From NCBI GenBank assembly GCA_012295275.1, contig CM022665.1, forward strand, positions 22,639,502 through 22,703,501: a DNA stretch of 64,000 nt. The letters run 5' to 3'. The stretch comes from Chrysomallon squamiferum (lineage: Eukaryota; Mollusca; Gastropoda; Neomphalida; Peltospiridae). Each line of letters begins with the position of its first letter. Position 1 is the first letter of the stretch. Shown here in pieces: positions 24,624-36,270 of the stretch. The position numbers were made by a program, and so were the translations under genes. The notes under the pieces are model-generated. The model was not told the origin of the DNA, searched no databases, and saw nothing but the letters and a program-made list of their open reading frames with translations.

Positions 24624-24947
24624 AGTATATTCACTCAGTGTCTGATCCACTGTATCATAATCAAGACCTTCATAACCAGAATCCAGCAACTCCTCAGCTC
24701 CTTTCAGCCAAGCAGTGACCTGGTGTATAGAGTTTTCATACCGCTCCCTGTCCTCTTGGGCCTCCTGTAGATACTGCTCTTTCTTCTGAGTTGCCTCCCT
24801 TATAGACTCCTCTAGTGTTTCAATCTGTACCAGTTTGGCAGACACTGCAGGAGGAACAGATTCCTGAAGTTTCTGGTAATGTTCCATTTCAAGCTGAGCC
24901 TTCATTTTCACTGCTTGCAGGTTGCCCAGAGCCTGGCAGGTCATTTC
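24624..24947 (-). CDS. Nesprin-like exon, complete 108-codon spectrin module
   Basis: EMTCQALGNLQAVKMK to TLSEYT, phase 0 at both ends, acceptor CTTCATCTTCTAG, donor ACT|GTGAGT. Helix A Trp in TAWLKGAEELL, followed by a G-Y-E-G-L-D-Y-D loop into the next helix B. Confidence 0.92.
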
Positions 24948-25310
24948 CTAGAAGATGAAGAAAACAGAGAATATTATAGTAAAAAAACCCAAACAATTTA
25001 CTTTTTTATAATGAAATGTATGTAATAGTGACTGTATAACTGACATGCATATGTGATACTCTAAATACATTTTTACATTTTTGTTTCATTTTTGTTTTCT
25101 GCACAAAAGAAATAAAATAAAAATATGTGAAAGTTTCAAGCACAATTTAAAACCTGAGTTTGTTGAGTAATGTTTCATCTATTTTCTTTTATAAACAATT
25201 TAATAACATTAAATTAACAAGTCTTGTCAACACAATTCTAAATCATTTCTGTCACAAAATATTTACAGTATTATACATATAAAAGACTAAACTAATTTTA
25301 AAAGACAAAC

Positions 25311-25637
25311 CTGATGCTTTCTAAGAACTGGTTTAACTTTGCCAGAATCTAAATCCAGAGCATCACAAGAAGCTAAAACATTTTCTTTCTGCTCCAGCCA
25401 TGATATTGTCTGTTCCACTGAGGATTCAAAGTCCTCACGTTCCTGCTTTATCTGTTTACAATTCTCACACTTTTCTGTGGCAGTTTTAGTCAGTTCTGTT
25501 AATTTCGTCTGTATTGTTTTCAGTCTGCCTGCAATTGCTGCAGCATCCTGCTCTGATCCTTCTTTCCCAATCTGATTACCTCTTTCTTCTATTGCAAATA
25601 ATCCTTGTTCAAGATCTTGGAATTTTTCTAGTACATT
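25311..25637 (-). CDS. Nesprin-like exon, complete 109-codon spectrin module
   Basis: NVLEKFQDLEQGLFAI to VLRKHQ, phase 0 at both ends. Trp in ISWLEQKENVL (helix A). Acceptor GTGTTTAAATAG lacks a long pyrimidine tract; donor CAG|GTTTGT. Two Cys lie close together in KCENCKQI. Confidence 0.9.
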
Positions 25638-26329
25638 CTATTTAAACACAAATATGGTACTCATTATTTAGAATACAAAATAAAACCCAGTAATATTAGA
25701 AAACAAAATGACTTTTAAAACACAAATCACACCCATGTTAAAAGTGTGCAAGAAAACATAATTAATTATAAACTGTCAATGTGAAAATGTGTTAAGTCAA
25801 AAATTACTAGTGTGATTGAAAGTTATAGAATCTATAATAGGGACTGAGTGGAAAGTTTATATTTAATTACATTTCTGAAAATTAATGATTAAAAACATTT
25901 TGATATTCCTTTGAAATAAATTACATGCTCAGGCAAAATCAAAATCAAATAAGTTAGTAAAAATTTAATATGTAACAACAGACACAATATTAATAAATAT
26001 ATTAGTATTTCAGCACTTTAAATATTTTATAAACAAAATTATATAATACCATTACATCTTTCTTTTTTTCAGTAAATAATATATTGTACTTAGGTTAATG
26101 AAATAAACATGCTTTCAGTCCACTGAAATCCATTTCATAAATCTATGCATTAAAATAAAATAATTGCATACACACAATGTGTTTCTCAATCCAAAAATTT
26201 AAGGCCAGTCTGGATTAATACTTCCTTTTTTTTTTTTTTTCATTTTTTGTGCATACAAGGCAATAAAATACAAAAAGTCTCAAACATTCACAAAATTAAA
26301 GTCTCAGATTAAAATAAAAGAGTACATAC

Positions 26330-26635
26330 AGTGTATTTTTCAATCCGAGCTGGTATGGCCAGACCAAGATCAGTGACAGCATCAATCTGATTTTCACAGT
26401 CAAGAATGGTCATCTCCATGTCTTCCAACTGTCTGTGGAACTGCTTCCTGGAAGCCACAGCTTGATGGCAACGATTTACTTGCTGAGTAATCTGGTCTAT
26501 CAGCATTTCATACTGTGATGTTAAGTGGAGAATCTCTTCAGCATTGCTGATGTGGCCTGCTGATCTCAAAGGCTCAACAGACTGGTTCAGTGTGGACATT
26601 GTTGGCTGGTATTCTGATATTTTCTGTTCTAATGC
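26330..26635 (-). CDS. Nesprin-like exon, complete 102-codon spectrin module
   Basis: ALEQKISEYQPTMSTL to ARIEKYT, phase 0 at both ends, acceptor TTTGTTTTGTAG, donor ACT|GTATGT. No Trp, but the heptad pattern of three helices is clear. The exon end RIEKYT falls where others have IEKHK. Confidence 0.9.
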
Positions 26636-26836
26636 CTACAAAACAAATATGAATAATTTATTATTTTATTGTTATACTTATTTTAATGGGAATATAGAAC
26701 AGTACTGAGGTTCAGTGGTTAAAATAAAATATATATCTTCTATTGATAAATATTAATAAAGGAAACCTGCTTATTCCTTATCAACAAATACTGTTACTGA
26801 TCATATGTATAAACAGCAAATAGGAAAGCCCACACC

Positions 26837-27045
26837 AGCACACTATTACCACTACTACCATTACTACTTCTACTACTACCACTACTACTACTACTATCAC
26901 CACCACCACCACAAGCACTATTATTATTACTGCTATTGCCACCAAATTCACTACTACAACTCCACTGCTTCTATCATCATTATTACTATTACTTCTGCTA
27001 ATACTTTCACTTACTCGTACTACTATTACTACTACTAATAATAAT
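26837..27045. repeat. Degenerate trinucleotide tract (TAC/CAC)n
   Basis: About 200 bp of TAC, CAC, ATT and ACT triplets. It resembles the tract at 15371-15532. Confidence 0.8.
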
Positions 27046-27158
27046 ATAAATATCATCTCATTATGTTGAAATAAAACACATTGATTCGTTTATGTTGAAT
27101 ACTGCTCATAATTTTATTTTTTTAATTTTGACTTCTGTCAATCACATGAAACAAGTAC

Positions 27159-27345
27159 CTCATATTTTGCTAGTACATGTTCAGCATCACTGACTCTTGG
27201 TCCTATTGAGGTGGATGCTTCCCGGAGTTGATCCTGTGTTTTAGACAGCCACTGCCTGCTCTCTTCAATACTGGACTGCATTTCAGACTGAGTCTTTAAA
27301 GCAGACTCCAAAACAGCCATTCGTTCAGTGATCTGGTTTGAAGCA
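27159..27345 (-). CDS. Nesprin-like exon, second part of spectrin module
   Basis: One base then 62 codons, ASNQITERMAVLESAL to LAKYE. Helix A Trp in RQWLSKTQDQL. The acceptor is TTATTATTCAG, and an ATTT tandem repeat supplies its upstream tract. Donor GAG|GTACTT, phase 0. The module is 110 codons. Confidence 0.88.
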
Positions 27346-27352
27346 CTGAATA

Positions 27353-27353
27353 A

Positions 27354-27388
<35 letters not shown>

Positions 27389-27473
27389 ATTTAAAAAGAA
27401 TTTAAAAAGTAAAATAAAATAAAATAAAATAAAATAATGAAAAAGAAACCAAAATGATTCAAGAGAAACAACA

Positions 27474-27513
<40 letters not shown>

Positions 27514-27515
27514 AA
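27353..27515. repeat. (AAAT)n, (AAAAT)n and (AAAT)n repeat cluster at an acceptor
   Basis: AAAT units at 27353-27391, AAAAT at 27411-27436 and AAAT at 27473-27515. On the transcribed strand the first is an ATTT tract that ends within 10 bp of the acceptor of the 27159-27345 exon. Confidence 0.9.
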
Positions 27516-27710
27516 ATATATAATTATCATATGAATAAATTACAATTTTAGGATATTACTTTAAGGTGTAATTACTACAGCTTCAGTTTTTTTTTATGAT
27601 TCAAAAAGAAGGACATTTCTGCTGCATTACATTTCACAGGCATTAGAATATAAAGCAATTGACAAATCAAAACAGATATAATTCAACAAGTATATTTATA
27701 CCTATACTGT

Positions 27711-27737
27711 CACACACACACACACACACACACACAC
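27711..27737. repeat. (CA)13 microsatellite
   Basis: 27 bp of perfect CA in a short intron. Confidence 0.95.
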
Positions 27738-27825
27738 TAATAATAAATTAAAGGAACAATAATAGCTATGACTACAACTATTAATGACCATAAATTAAAA
27801 TTTCTAATTAAACAAAATTAAATAC

Positions 27826-27968
27826 CCTTGATATTTGTCTTTGAGAGTTTCTAACTGCTCCTCTAGAATTGGAAGGTCTGTTTCATACAAGTCAGGTTTG
27901 AATCCTTCTCCGAGCTGTATAGTCTGTGCCACCAGAGATTCAAACATGCAGCTGCTGTTGTGCAGATT
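27826..27968 (-). CDS. Nesprin-like exon, first part of spectrin module
   Basis: 47 codons plus two bases, NLHNSSCMFESLVAQT to KDKYQ. Acceptor TTACATACAG, donor GG|GTATTT, leaving phase 2 (GG|T, Gly). No Trp. Confidence 0.87.
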
Positions 27969-28425
27969 CTGTATGTAACATTTTAAAAGTAAAGATGTAC
28001 AGTACCATAACATGATAAGGAAAATGTAAAATAAATAAATAAAAAATAATGATGATGATGATAATAATAATTATAGAACAAAAAAAGAAAAAGAAAAAAA
28101 TGCTTTCCAAATACTCAACTAAATAAACTAAATGAATAAAAAAAAAAAGAAGAAAAAAAAAGCACACTATATAAAATTAAGATACAGAGACAGATGAGAA
28201 AATTTGGAAATGATTATTATTACTTCATTTTTAATAAAGAGAAAAATCACCATAAAATGCAAAGGAAAAGTCTGAAATCTGAAGAATAAATATAACATTC
28301 AAAGATAACAGTAAAAAACAGTAAGATTTTATAAAACATTACCCACCCAAAAAAGAGAGAAAACCCAATAAAACAAACTAAACAACCACAAACAAAATTT
28401 ACAAAAAAAAATATTTTTTTTTTAC

Positions 28426-28631
28426 TTTATACTGTTCAACTTGTTCTTGTAATATTTCTGTTGCACAGTCTAGAGTTAATTCCCCTGTGCACTTAATATC
28501 TGTCTCCATGCACCATCGTTCGATTTTCTGAAAATCTGTCTCAAACTGTTTTCTGGCCAATGAACAATCACGCAGGTGATCATATTGGTATTTGAGTCTT
28601 TGAAGTAGGTTTTCATATCTTCGTGATATAT
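28426..28631 (-). CDS. Nesprin-like exon, second part of spectrin module
   Basis: Two bases then 68 codons, ISRRYENLLQRLKYQY to VEQYK. Trp in IERWCMETD (helix A). Acceptor ATTATTTCAG, donor AAA|GTAAAA followed by a run of A then T. Together with the previous exon it gives 109 codons. Confidence 0.88.
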
Positions 28632-28748
28632 CTGAAATAATATTTATTATTTAAAACTAAATATCACCAAATTTTGAAATAAACAAATAGAGTAATGGTA
28701 ACAACAATAATAATATTTTTCTCTGTGATAGTTTGTATTATGTCTCAC

Positions 28749-28869
28749 CATCCAATTTGTGATCCAATTCAGCAGCAGTTTCATCTGTACATTCAGATTT
28801 TAAACTTTCAGCCTTGGACCTGATTGGCTCCATATGGCTCATGTGATTCTGTACTTCACTACAGAGGTT
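28749..28869 (-). CDS. Nesprin-like exon, first part of spectrin module
   Basis: 40 codons plus one base, NLCSEVQNHMSHMEPI to DHKLD. Acceptor CTTCTTCACAG, donor ATG|GTGAGA, leaving phase 1. The split codon G|AT (Asp) is completed at 28631. Only 117 bp of intron separates the halves, the shortest here. Confidence 0.88.
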
Positions 28870-29378
28870 CTGTGAAGAAGAAAAACATAATCAGTATTCA
28901 TATTTTATATTAATGATTATATATGTGACTATTGTGTTTTTTGTTAATATTAGTTTTATTTTTGTCTCTGATTTTTTTTTATTCCTTTTCTTTTTCTATC
29001 TTTGTTGTTTTGTTGGGGTTTCTTGGTTTCTTTTTTTTTTTTCTTCTTCTTTTCTAAATTTGCTTAAGTAAGAACATGTAAACCAAAACAATTAATGACA
29101 ACAATTAATTCCTGAACGACTTTTAAAAAAATATTTTTTAAACCTTTTCCCCTGACTAACATGGAGGTCATATTTGAGAACTAAATAATATTACCAAGAT
29201 ATAAACTAAACATTCTGGACCACTGCTGGATTCTATCACAGTTAAATGATGTTATGTCCATTGCTTCTTATCCAAGTTTTCTATCACTAAATTACAGACA
29301 GCTTTCCCTGACTGATAATTTACTTATAAATAAATTTATAACTTAAATATATAAAAATGTATGCAAACCATTCCTTAC

Positions 29379-29705
29379 CTTGCATTTTTCTGCCTGTTTC
29401 TCCACATCAAAAGCCAATAGTCGTATGCTGTCATTTTTCTCTGCCAGCCTCTCTTTGTCTTGTAACCAACTGTTCTCCTTCTCCAAGCTAGACTGGAACT
29501 CAATCCTTTCTGACACTGCCTCTTCACACGTATCACATTTCTGTTGCACAAGACTGTACATCTTGTCATGTTCTCTCTGAACAGTTGCAATAAGTTGTTC
29601 AACAGTGTCACGTTCCTTCACTGGGAGATCTTCAGTTAGGATTTTAGCTTTCTTGGCAACACTGTCCAAGGTTATCTGACGATGATCCAGCTCTACATAC
29701 AAATC
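29379..29705 (-). CDS. Nesprin-like exon, complete 109-codon spectrin module
   Basis: DLYVELDHRQITLDSV to AEKCK, phase 0 at both ends, acceptor ATTATTTTCAG, donor AAG|GTAAGG. Helix A Trp in NSWLQDKERL. EDLPVKERDTVEQLI is a loop leading into helix B. Confidence 0.92.
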
Positions 29706-30400
29706 CTGAAAATAATAATTGTAGCAATAAGAAAAGTTAAAACCAACCAGTTATTTTGTTATTGATTTGATAGCTTTTATTCCATGGCTAGCTATCATGA
29801 ATCTTTTACCTGTACATCCTTACATGCATGTCAATACATATCATGGTTTATTTCATAAAGCAAAATATCCATTAGCTACTAACCAGAATAAGAAATATGC
29901 AAAAGGGAAGTCTGTGGAAACAAATCCTTCCACTAATTATGAAATATCAATGTAAATTCAATTTTCAACATAGGCTTAAGACCTTACTACATCATTAGTT
30001 GAAAAGAATAATAGTATAGTAGTAATAATAATAATAATAATAATAAAACTTAAATATAAAATAAATACACTGAATATAATGGAAAAACATCAGTAGTTTA
30101 TAAACATGTATTGTATATAATTCAACATTTTGTATTTACTAATTACTAACCATGATAAACATTTACTGTTTGAGTCTGATATTAATGATATATCTTTAAA
30201 AACATCTACTTGTAACTTGCAATCATTTTCAAATTTATAAAGAGGCTATATTATGCAATAATATTACCTTTACTATAAAACAAAATCAAACCCAACGTTA
30301 TCCAGAAAAATTTCACATCAAAGTTCCACAGTATTTCCCCACAGCTGGATGTTGACAAGAAAATAGAAATAAATATCCAAGCATGCATATCCCAAAGGAA

Positions 30401-30408
<8 letters not shown>

Positions 30409-30438
<30 letters not shown>
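30409..30438 (+). repeat. Poly(A) run, 30 A
   Basis: It follows a 110-bp stretch of higher G+C, as a retroposon tail would, but I recognise no family. Confidence 0.85.
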
Positions 30439-30440
<2 letters not shown>

Positions 30441-31575
30441 TGACAACACAGACACAATATTGATACTTTGATCAGCTTTTTCTGTTCAGAGTCACCACCA
30501 GACTGGGTGCAATCATTTGCAATCAGAGACAGACAAAACCATGAATTCACAAAATACACTTATTGAGAAGATTAGTTTCATAATAAAAGAATAAATGTCT
30601 GGAAACATAAACTCCTTTTTTCTAACTTGCCCAGTCATGTAGCCATATTAATTGACACAATGACAGTTTATTGATTATGTATGGGGAAACAAATATTTTG
30701 ATTTTCAGTGATTTTTATTCCTCCTTTTTTTGTTTGTTCCTAATACCATAAGATTCTTAAAATATTTGTCAACTAGAATCATTATTATAGAATCTAACTT
30801 TATTGTAATAATTAATATCCTTTCATATTTTCTTTTAATGTTCTTAACAATTATACTAGAATTTTTTAAAGAAGGATTCTTCAAAAAATATGTATGCAGG
30901 TAGCTATAATGCTTTAAACCCACACACACACATTTTAATTTTTATTAATTTTATTGCTTATCACAATAGTAAAACAATTTAATCTTCACTGACAAATCAA
31001 ATTAAAGCTATATTCAAGCACCGTGAATTTATCTTGTGGGCTGATCTTTCATTGTCTGCAGAATTACTTATAAACCTGGTTATAAGAGGTTTGACTGTTC
31101 CAATTTATAATAAGAAATTCTAATACAATGAAGCTGTAACAGTATATTTAAAATGCAGTGTCACGTTCATGTTCTCTAATCAGTCTATCACAGGACTTGT
31201 ATAGAATTATTAGTTATAGTTGACTGCACAAAATAATTTCAATACAGTCTCATACTTCACTGACAGAAAACACTGCCTGTAACTTAAAAACCATACTTGT
31301 TTTACAAGAACACTGATTGTTTACTTTGTAGTTATTTATTTGATATATCTATTACTTGTACATTTTGATATTTATTTTGAAATCAAGCCAAAATAAAAGG
31401 AATGGAAATATACTGTGCATCCAACAAGTAACTACCCTAGTGCAACAGAAATTAATAATATCTGGGCTGCACAAATTTAGAAAAAAACCCACCCCAAAAC
31501 TGTGGTAATCTCCTTGGCACTGACACATATGTGATGTGCTATGTGCTATTCTTTTTCAATTAGCAGCAAAGAATT

Positions 31576-31585
31576 GTATATATAT

Positions 31586-31634
<49 letters not shown>
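31576..31634. repeat. (TATACA)n hexamer microsatellite
   Basis: TA units then about 8 ACATAT hexamers. Confidence 0.95.
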
Positions 31635-31791
31635 CCTGCCCACACAATGGAAAGTACATATCATGGTCTTTTAATAAAATCAGTTATGTGGAACCATGTG
31701 GTACAAGAAATAGCCCAGAGGGAGTATTGTGAAGAATTGATCCTATAACCTATGATAAGTATTTAGCAGTGTTTTTTATATATTCAGTTAC

Positions 31792-31999
31792 CTTTGCTTT
31801 TTCCAGTGCAACTTCAGCTTCTTTCACCTGGTAGCCAATAAACACCTTCTCCTCTATCTTCTCCTCCTGCTGCTTCAGCCAGTAGAGGTATTTCTCTGCT
31901 TCTTCTTGGATCTCCTCCAAGTTGCTATCCATGACATCATACGTCTTCTGTTTCCTCTCAACACTGGAAAGGAGGTCTGCATACTTCCTCTCCTCAGTT
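31792..31999 (-). CDS. Nesprin-like exon, second part of spectrin module
   Basis: One base then 69 codons, TEERKYADLLSSVERK to LEKAK. Helix A Trp in YLYWLKQQEEKI. Acceptor CTGATTACAG, donor AAG|GTAACT. The entry phase matches the two bases left by the exon at 34920. Confidence 0.9.
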
Positions 32000-33339
32000 C
32001 TGTAATCAGATTAATATTTGGTAGCTTTATTTTAATTAAATTTGGTTATGTTGTTGTTATAGTTAAATCAAAAATCAAAATTCAAATTAAATTAAGTCTC
32101 AGTGTAAAAGGTTAACAAATCTCATTGTGTTATAGTAATATTCTGCCATTTTGCAGTAGTATTCTTCATATCAGTAGTTATAAACTTACTGGAAGTATAT
32201 TCATTGGAAGTCAGGTTGATATTTAAGATTGTTAATCTATATTTTTATTTTTCTAAAAAATTGTCCAATGGACAGAATGATTAGTCTTTGTTAATTCCTT
32301 CTTAACTAATTTTGTTTACCTTCAGATAAACATTATTAATGTCTACATAATTAAATATACATATACATACATTCACACAAACATATATATAACATTTAAA
32401 AATAAAATTACTATATACTCTGAGATTATATTTTTTTCTACATCTGTACATATTTATTTTAGTTTAATTATTTTAGTGTATATTCTGAAGTTTATATAAG
32501 CATGCAGCTGTCCAGCTTTCAGTATCATGCATTTAAAAAGATAACAATACTTTTAAAACAAACCAGTATATAAAAGATTTTGCATTAAATTATTTATCAC
32601 AAATAGCAAACAAACAACAAAAAAACAACAACAACAACATGTATTGTTCACATTATCATTTTAAAATTCCATTTATATATTTCCATTCTTATATATTGGG
32701 CGTAAAGATACCAAAAAATCATTTTTTCATCTCTGAAGTAATATTCATCAATCCAAAATTATGGTTCAGCAGGAAAATACAATCATGATATTCTTATCTT
32801 TTAGTTCCAAGACCTCCTCTAACATTTACAAGCAGATTCTGTCAAGCACTAATACAAAGCAGCTCAAGACTAGATTTAATCATAAGGATCCTCAATAACA
32901 AGAGTGGGCATGAACAAGCACACAGCACAATAGATGTAGTTGCTGGATATATTGATATGATGGTTTCAATACCCTGAGTACAAGAATATATGTTGTACAT
33001 GTTGAAGATAATAATAATAAAGAATCAACAGCCTTACACAGTATCATTGAGCTCCATGTTACTGAAAATATATAATAATGTTGAGTATGTTAAAATATAT
33101 TTTCTTTTGTTTGTTAATGTTTGTTTGTGTATTGTTCTAACTAACTGACACATTTTAAAGCTAGAATGTATGGGTCCAGAAAGACTACCCTGAATAGACT
33201 AAAACATTAAAAAGTAAATAAATACAATATTTATGAAATATATCATTATTCATAAATACTAATGTCTGTAAAAATATGTATAAAGAAATTGTTAGTATTG
33301 TTGATTTATGAAAACCAATAAACAAAATATATATATATA

Positions 33340-33570
33340 AAAAAAAAAAAAAAAAAAAATAATAATAAATAAAATAATAATAATAATAAAATGAAATAAA
33401 TAAATAAATACAAAACCAATAATGATAATGAAAGAATATTCAAAAAAATTAAAAATAAAAAAAAAAAAAAAATTATATTTAGATTATTCCTGAAGATGAA
33501 CTAAACTAAAAGAATAGAATTAAATAAAATTAATAGATTTGTTTTGGGATGTTTTACTTTTTATTATATA

Positions 33571-33603
<33 letters not shown>

Positions 33604-33620
33604 GATTATTAAGGGCATTA

Positions 33621-33651
<31 letters not shown>

Positions 33652-33662
33652 CTAAATAAATA
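33340..33662. repeat. Cluster of A, AAT, AAAT, ATT and TA simple repeats
   Basis: Includes poly(A) at about 33340-33359, a second A run near 33459, ATT at 33573-33603 and TA at about 33631-33650. Confidence 0.85.
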
Positions 33663-34149
33663 AATAAAGCAGTAATATGATTATAATGTTAGTGTGATTC
33701 ATTAAATACCGAACATCATCACTGTGTGAAAAAGGTAAACAATGTGTAAGAATTAAATTGACTTAATTATGTTTCTGGAAAGGACTTTGCACATTTATTT
33801 TTATTTTAAATTTTTATCTTTTCAGATGTTTATTTAATAACTTTATTCATACATTAACAATCATTTCATCATTGAGGTGTTTAGTAAAGAATATGCAAGT
33901 GCCTAGTACATGCCTTCAACAACAAAAACAGCAACATGCTTTGTTTTACAGAAAAATCAGTTCTACTTTATATGCAGGTTCAGGTGTTTATTTGCAGCCA
34001 TACCATTGATCTGGGAAGAAAGTTCACTGATTATAAAGTATCAATTACCAGAGTTTAATGTCAACTCACATAAAAATGTACTTCACTGCTTCAGAATACA
34101 GTATCAAAGAAACATTATTTTGTTGTTCTAGACTGTTTGTAAAAGTCTT

Positions 34150-34740
34150 CAATGATACAATGGTTAAACCACTTGGCTCGAGATAAATATGAATCAGGAT
34201 CACATTCTCACACCAGACTAAAATGGGGTAAAGCCACTATACCTTCTCTAAAATATTCCTGTTACATATTAATTTTAACACAATTAGGGCAGATGGCTTC
34301 ATTACATTCTTACACATTAATTCTTATATTGTTTTTCCTTCAGTGGTGCAGATGTTAAACCACAGACCTAAACAGGAAGGTATACAATATGGATCAAAAC
34401 ACAGAGTTGTAAAACTGTTGTATCTTCCAATATCTCTAATGAATCTTCTAATGCACTAACACTACAGTGTTAATATTAACATTGCTTCCATGGTGCAATA
34501 ATTAAACTGCAAACCTCAAGTTAAGCAGGTACCAGGATTATTTTCTGATACAAAACCCAATTTCAAAAAGCATAAGAAAACTGTTATCTCTAACTAATTC
34601 AGTATGAAATTAATATTGATGCTGTTGTGAGCTGACATTTTGAGTTGAAAGTGAAAACTGGGATTGTTTTCTGACAAAAGAAAAATAACAGTTTATCTAA
34701 CACACTAATACTCTTTCATCAGATAAAATAGACTGCTGAA
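34150..34740 (+). mobile_element. Degenerate tandem tRNA-derived SINE-like units
   Basis: Three or four diverged units start near 34155, 34343, 34487 and 34618. They share a (TGGTGCA)-(n)-TTAAAC-(n)-CCT-(n)-CAGG-(n) order. The first has ATGGTTAAACCACTTGGCTC followed by GGATCACATTCTC, like the A and B box regions of a tRNA-derived SINE. Matches to box consensus are poor, so these would be dead copies. Confidence 0.5.
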
Positions 34741-34919
34741 CTATGCATGCCCATGGAAGATGTGCTTAGCCCTTCATTGGATAAAAGCATACTTCATATG
34801 GTTAACAGTATCTGACTGACATTAAACAAAGTTATATTATGTAACACAATGACTAAAGATCTTGTTTCATTCATTGTTTTAATTTTCTTTCATTTTTTTT
34901 TAATTTAAATTCAACTAAC

Positions 34920-35038
34920 CTGACACGATCTTCAACCAATTCTGCATCTTGTGGACTAAGTTTGGAAGCCATTTCATTGACTTTTGTTCGAATGCTGTCA
35001 ACTTCATCTTGTCTGGCTGCAAGCTCTTCTGCAAGTTT
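34920..35038 (-). CDS. Nesprin-like exon, first part of spectrin module (long isoform)
   Basis: 39 codons plus two bases, KLAEELAARQDEVDSI to LVEDRV. Acceptor TTATGATTTTAG, donor CAG|GTTAGT. It enters at phase 0 and leaves at phase 2; the split codon AG|A (Arg) is completed by the next exon. Together they make 109 codons. Confidence 0.88.
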
Positions 35039-36211
35039 CTAAAATCATAAGAAAAAAAAATTAATATTTACTAATCTTTTATTTTTTAAATTACAGAATC
35101 AATTAAAAAATGATTTTAAAATAACTGAAAAGAAATTAAAGATTTTATTAGCAAACAATACAAATAACAAATAAATAAATAAATAAAATAAAATATAGCA
35201 TTTGAAAGAATTACTGCCAAATAAATAAAACATGACTAATTTAAAATTCAATAATGTGGCTGAATATACAATTAACAAAATGTTTACAAAAAGCAGGTCT
35301 ATTTAAATTTAAAAATCAGTTTCATTCATGTGAGTTTTAAATATGAAATAGTTAAATTTGGTATAAAACCTGGTAAGCTCATAAAACACTAAATACAGTA
35401 CTATTTAGAAACCATTCTTAAATTCTTCACTCTCATGAAGTCTAAATATTTTCATATTAAATGCAGTACAATTACAAAGTATTTGGAAAGAAGAATCATA
35501 TATATTTTGGGAAAGAGCCAGAATTACACAGTATCAGATAACCATTATTGCAATGACCTTAGTAATGATCAACATAGTATATTCTAAAAGATTCCCAAAC
35601 TGAATAAACAACAAATGTTTTAATACCAAAAATCACAGAGTAAAATGGCCACACAGAGACAAGTTCTTATTCCTTCTTACAAAATGATTTAAATAAATAT
35701 TTATAGTGTTTTTAACATTACTTATACCTGGACATGAAGGCATGGAAAAACTGATCATTCAGCCCATTTTACTATACCTGAGAATACTCAAAACTTTCTA
35801 AAGAAATTTAATATTCTTGATATTTACATGTTTAAATGAAAATAATAAAAATGGACAATTTAGACTTCTGTGAAATGTATAAAATATGTGCTTAACTTTA
35901 AAAAAAAAAAAGCTGCTTAGTATTATTGATAACAAATTTCTGAACATTTCCAGAATTTGTTTTTATTATTGCAAAAAAAAATGAGGACAATTTACTAAAA
36001 TAAAAACAACCAAACCCAAAAGTATTCTGAAACATTTTCTGATATGGAAAAATACATACATTTTTTTTCAAATCTACCAAATATATACACTAATGCAGAT
36101 CCTTTTGGAAATTTATTTGTTTAAATCCATCAGACAAACATGTTTGTTTAAGCTGAAAAGTAATCAGTTTCAACATTAAACAAAACAGGATACAGCAATA
36201 AGAAATAGCGT

Positions 36212-36270
36212 CTGTGTGTGTGTGTGTGTGTGTCTGTGTGTGTATTTACACACACACACACACACACACA
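36212..36270. repeat. (TG)n-(CA)n inverted microsatellite pair
   Basis: About 32 bp of TG (one CTG interruption), a short spacer, then about 24 bp of AC. The two halves are complementary and can form a hairpin. Confidence 0.9.

Larger units (their letters stand above)
29706..31791 (-). other. Intron, 2.1 kb
   Basis: No exon seen. A 30-A run (30409-30438) sits in a stretch of higher G+C (about 30290-30550) that may be an old repeat copy. A TATACA repeat lies at 31576-31634. Confidence 0.65.
32000..34919 (-). other. Intron, 2.9 kb
   Basis: No exon seen. It holds A/T simple repeats between 33330 and 33670 and a tandem group of tRNA-SINE-like units at 34150-34740. A stretch of higher G+C at about 32800-33000 is unassigned. 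Confidence 0.65.

Noticed and set aside
25339-25575. Plus-strand 78-codon open frame opposite an exon
   Set aside because: Antisense shadow of the 25311-25637 repeat exon. Similar shadows lie opposite 5416-5730, 11584-11910, 19940-20248, 42163-43845 and 60642-60968.
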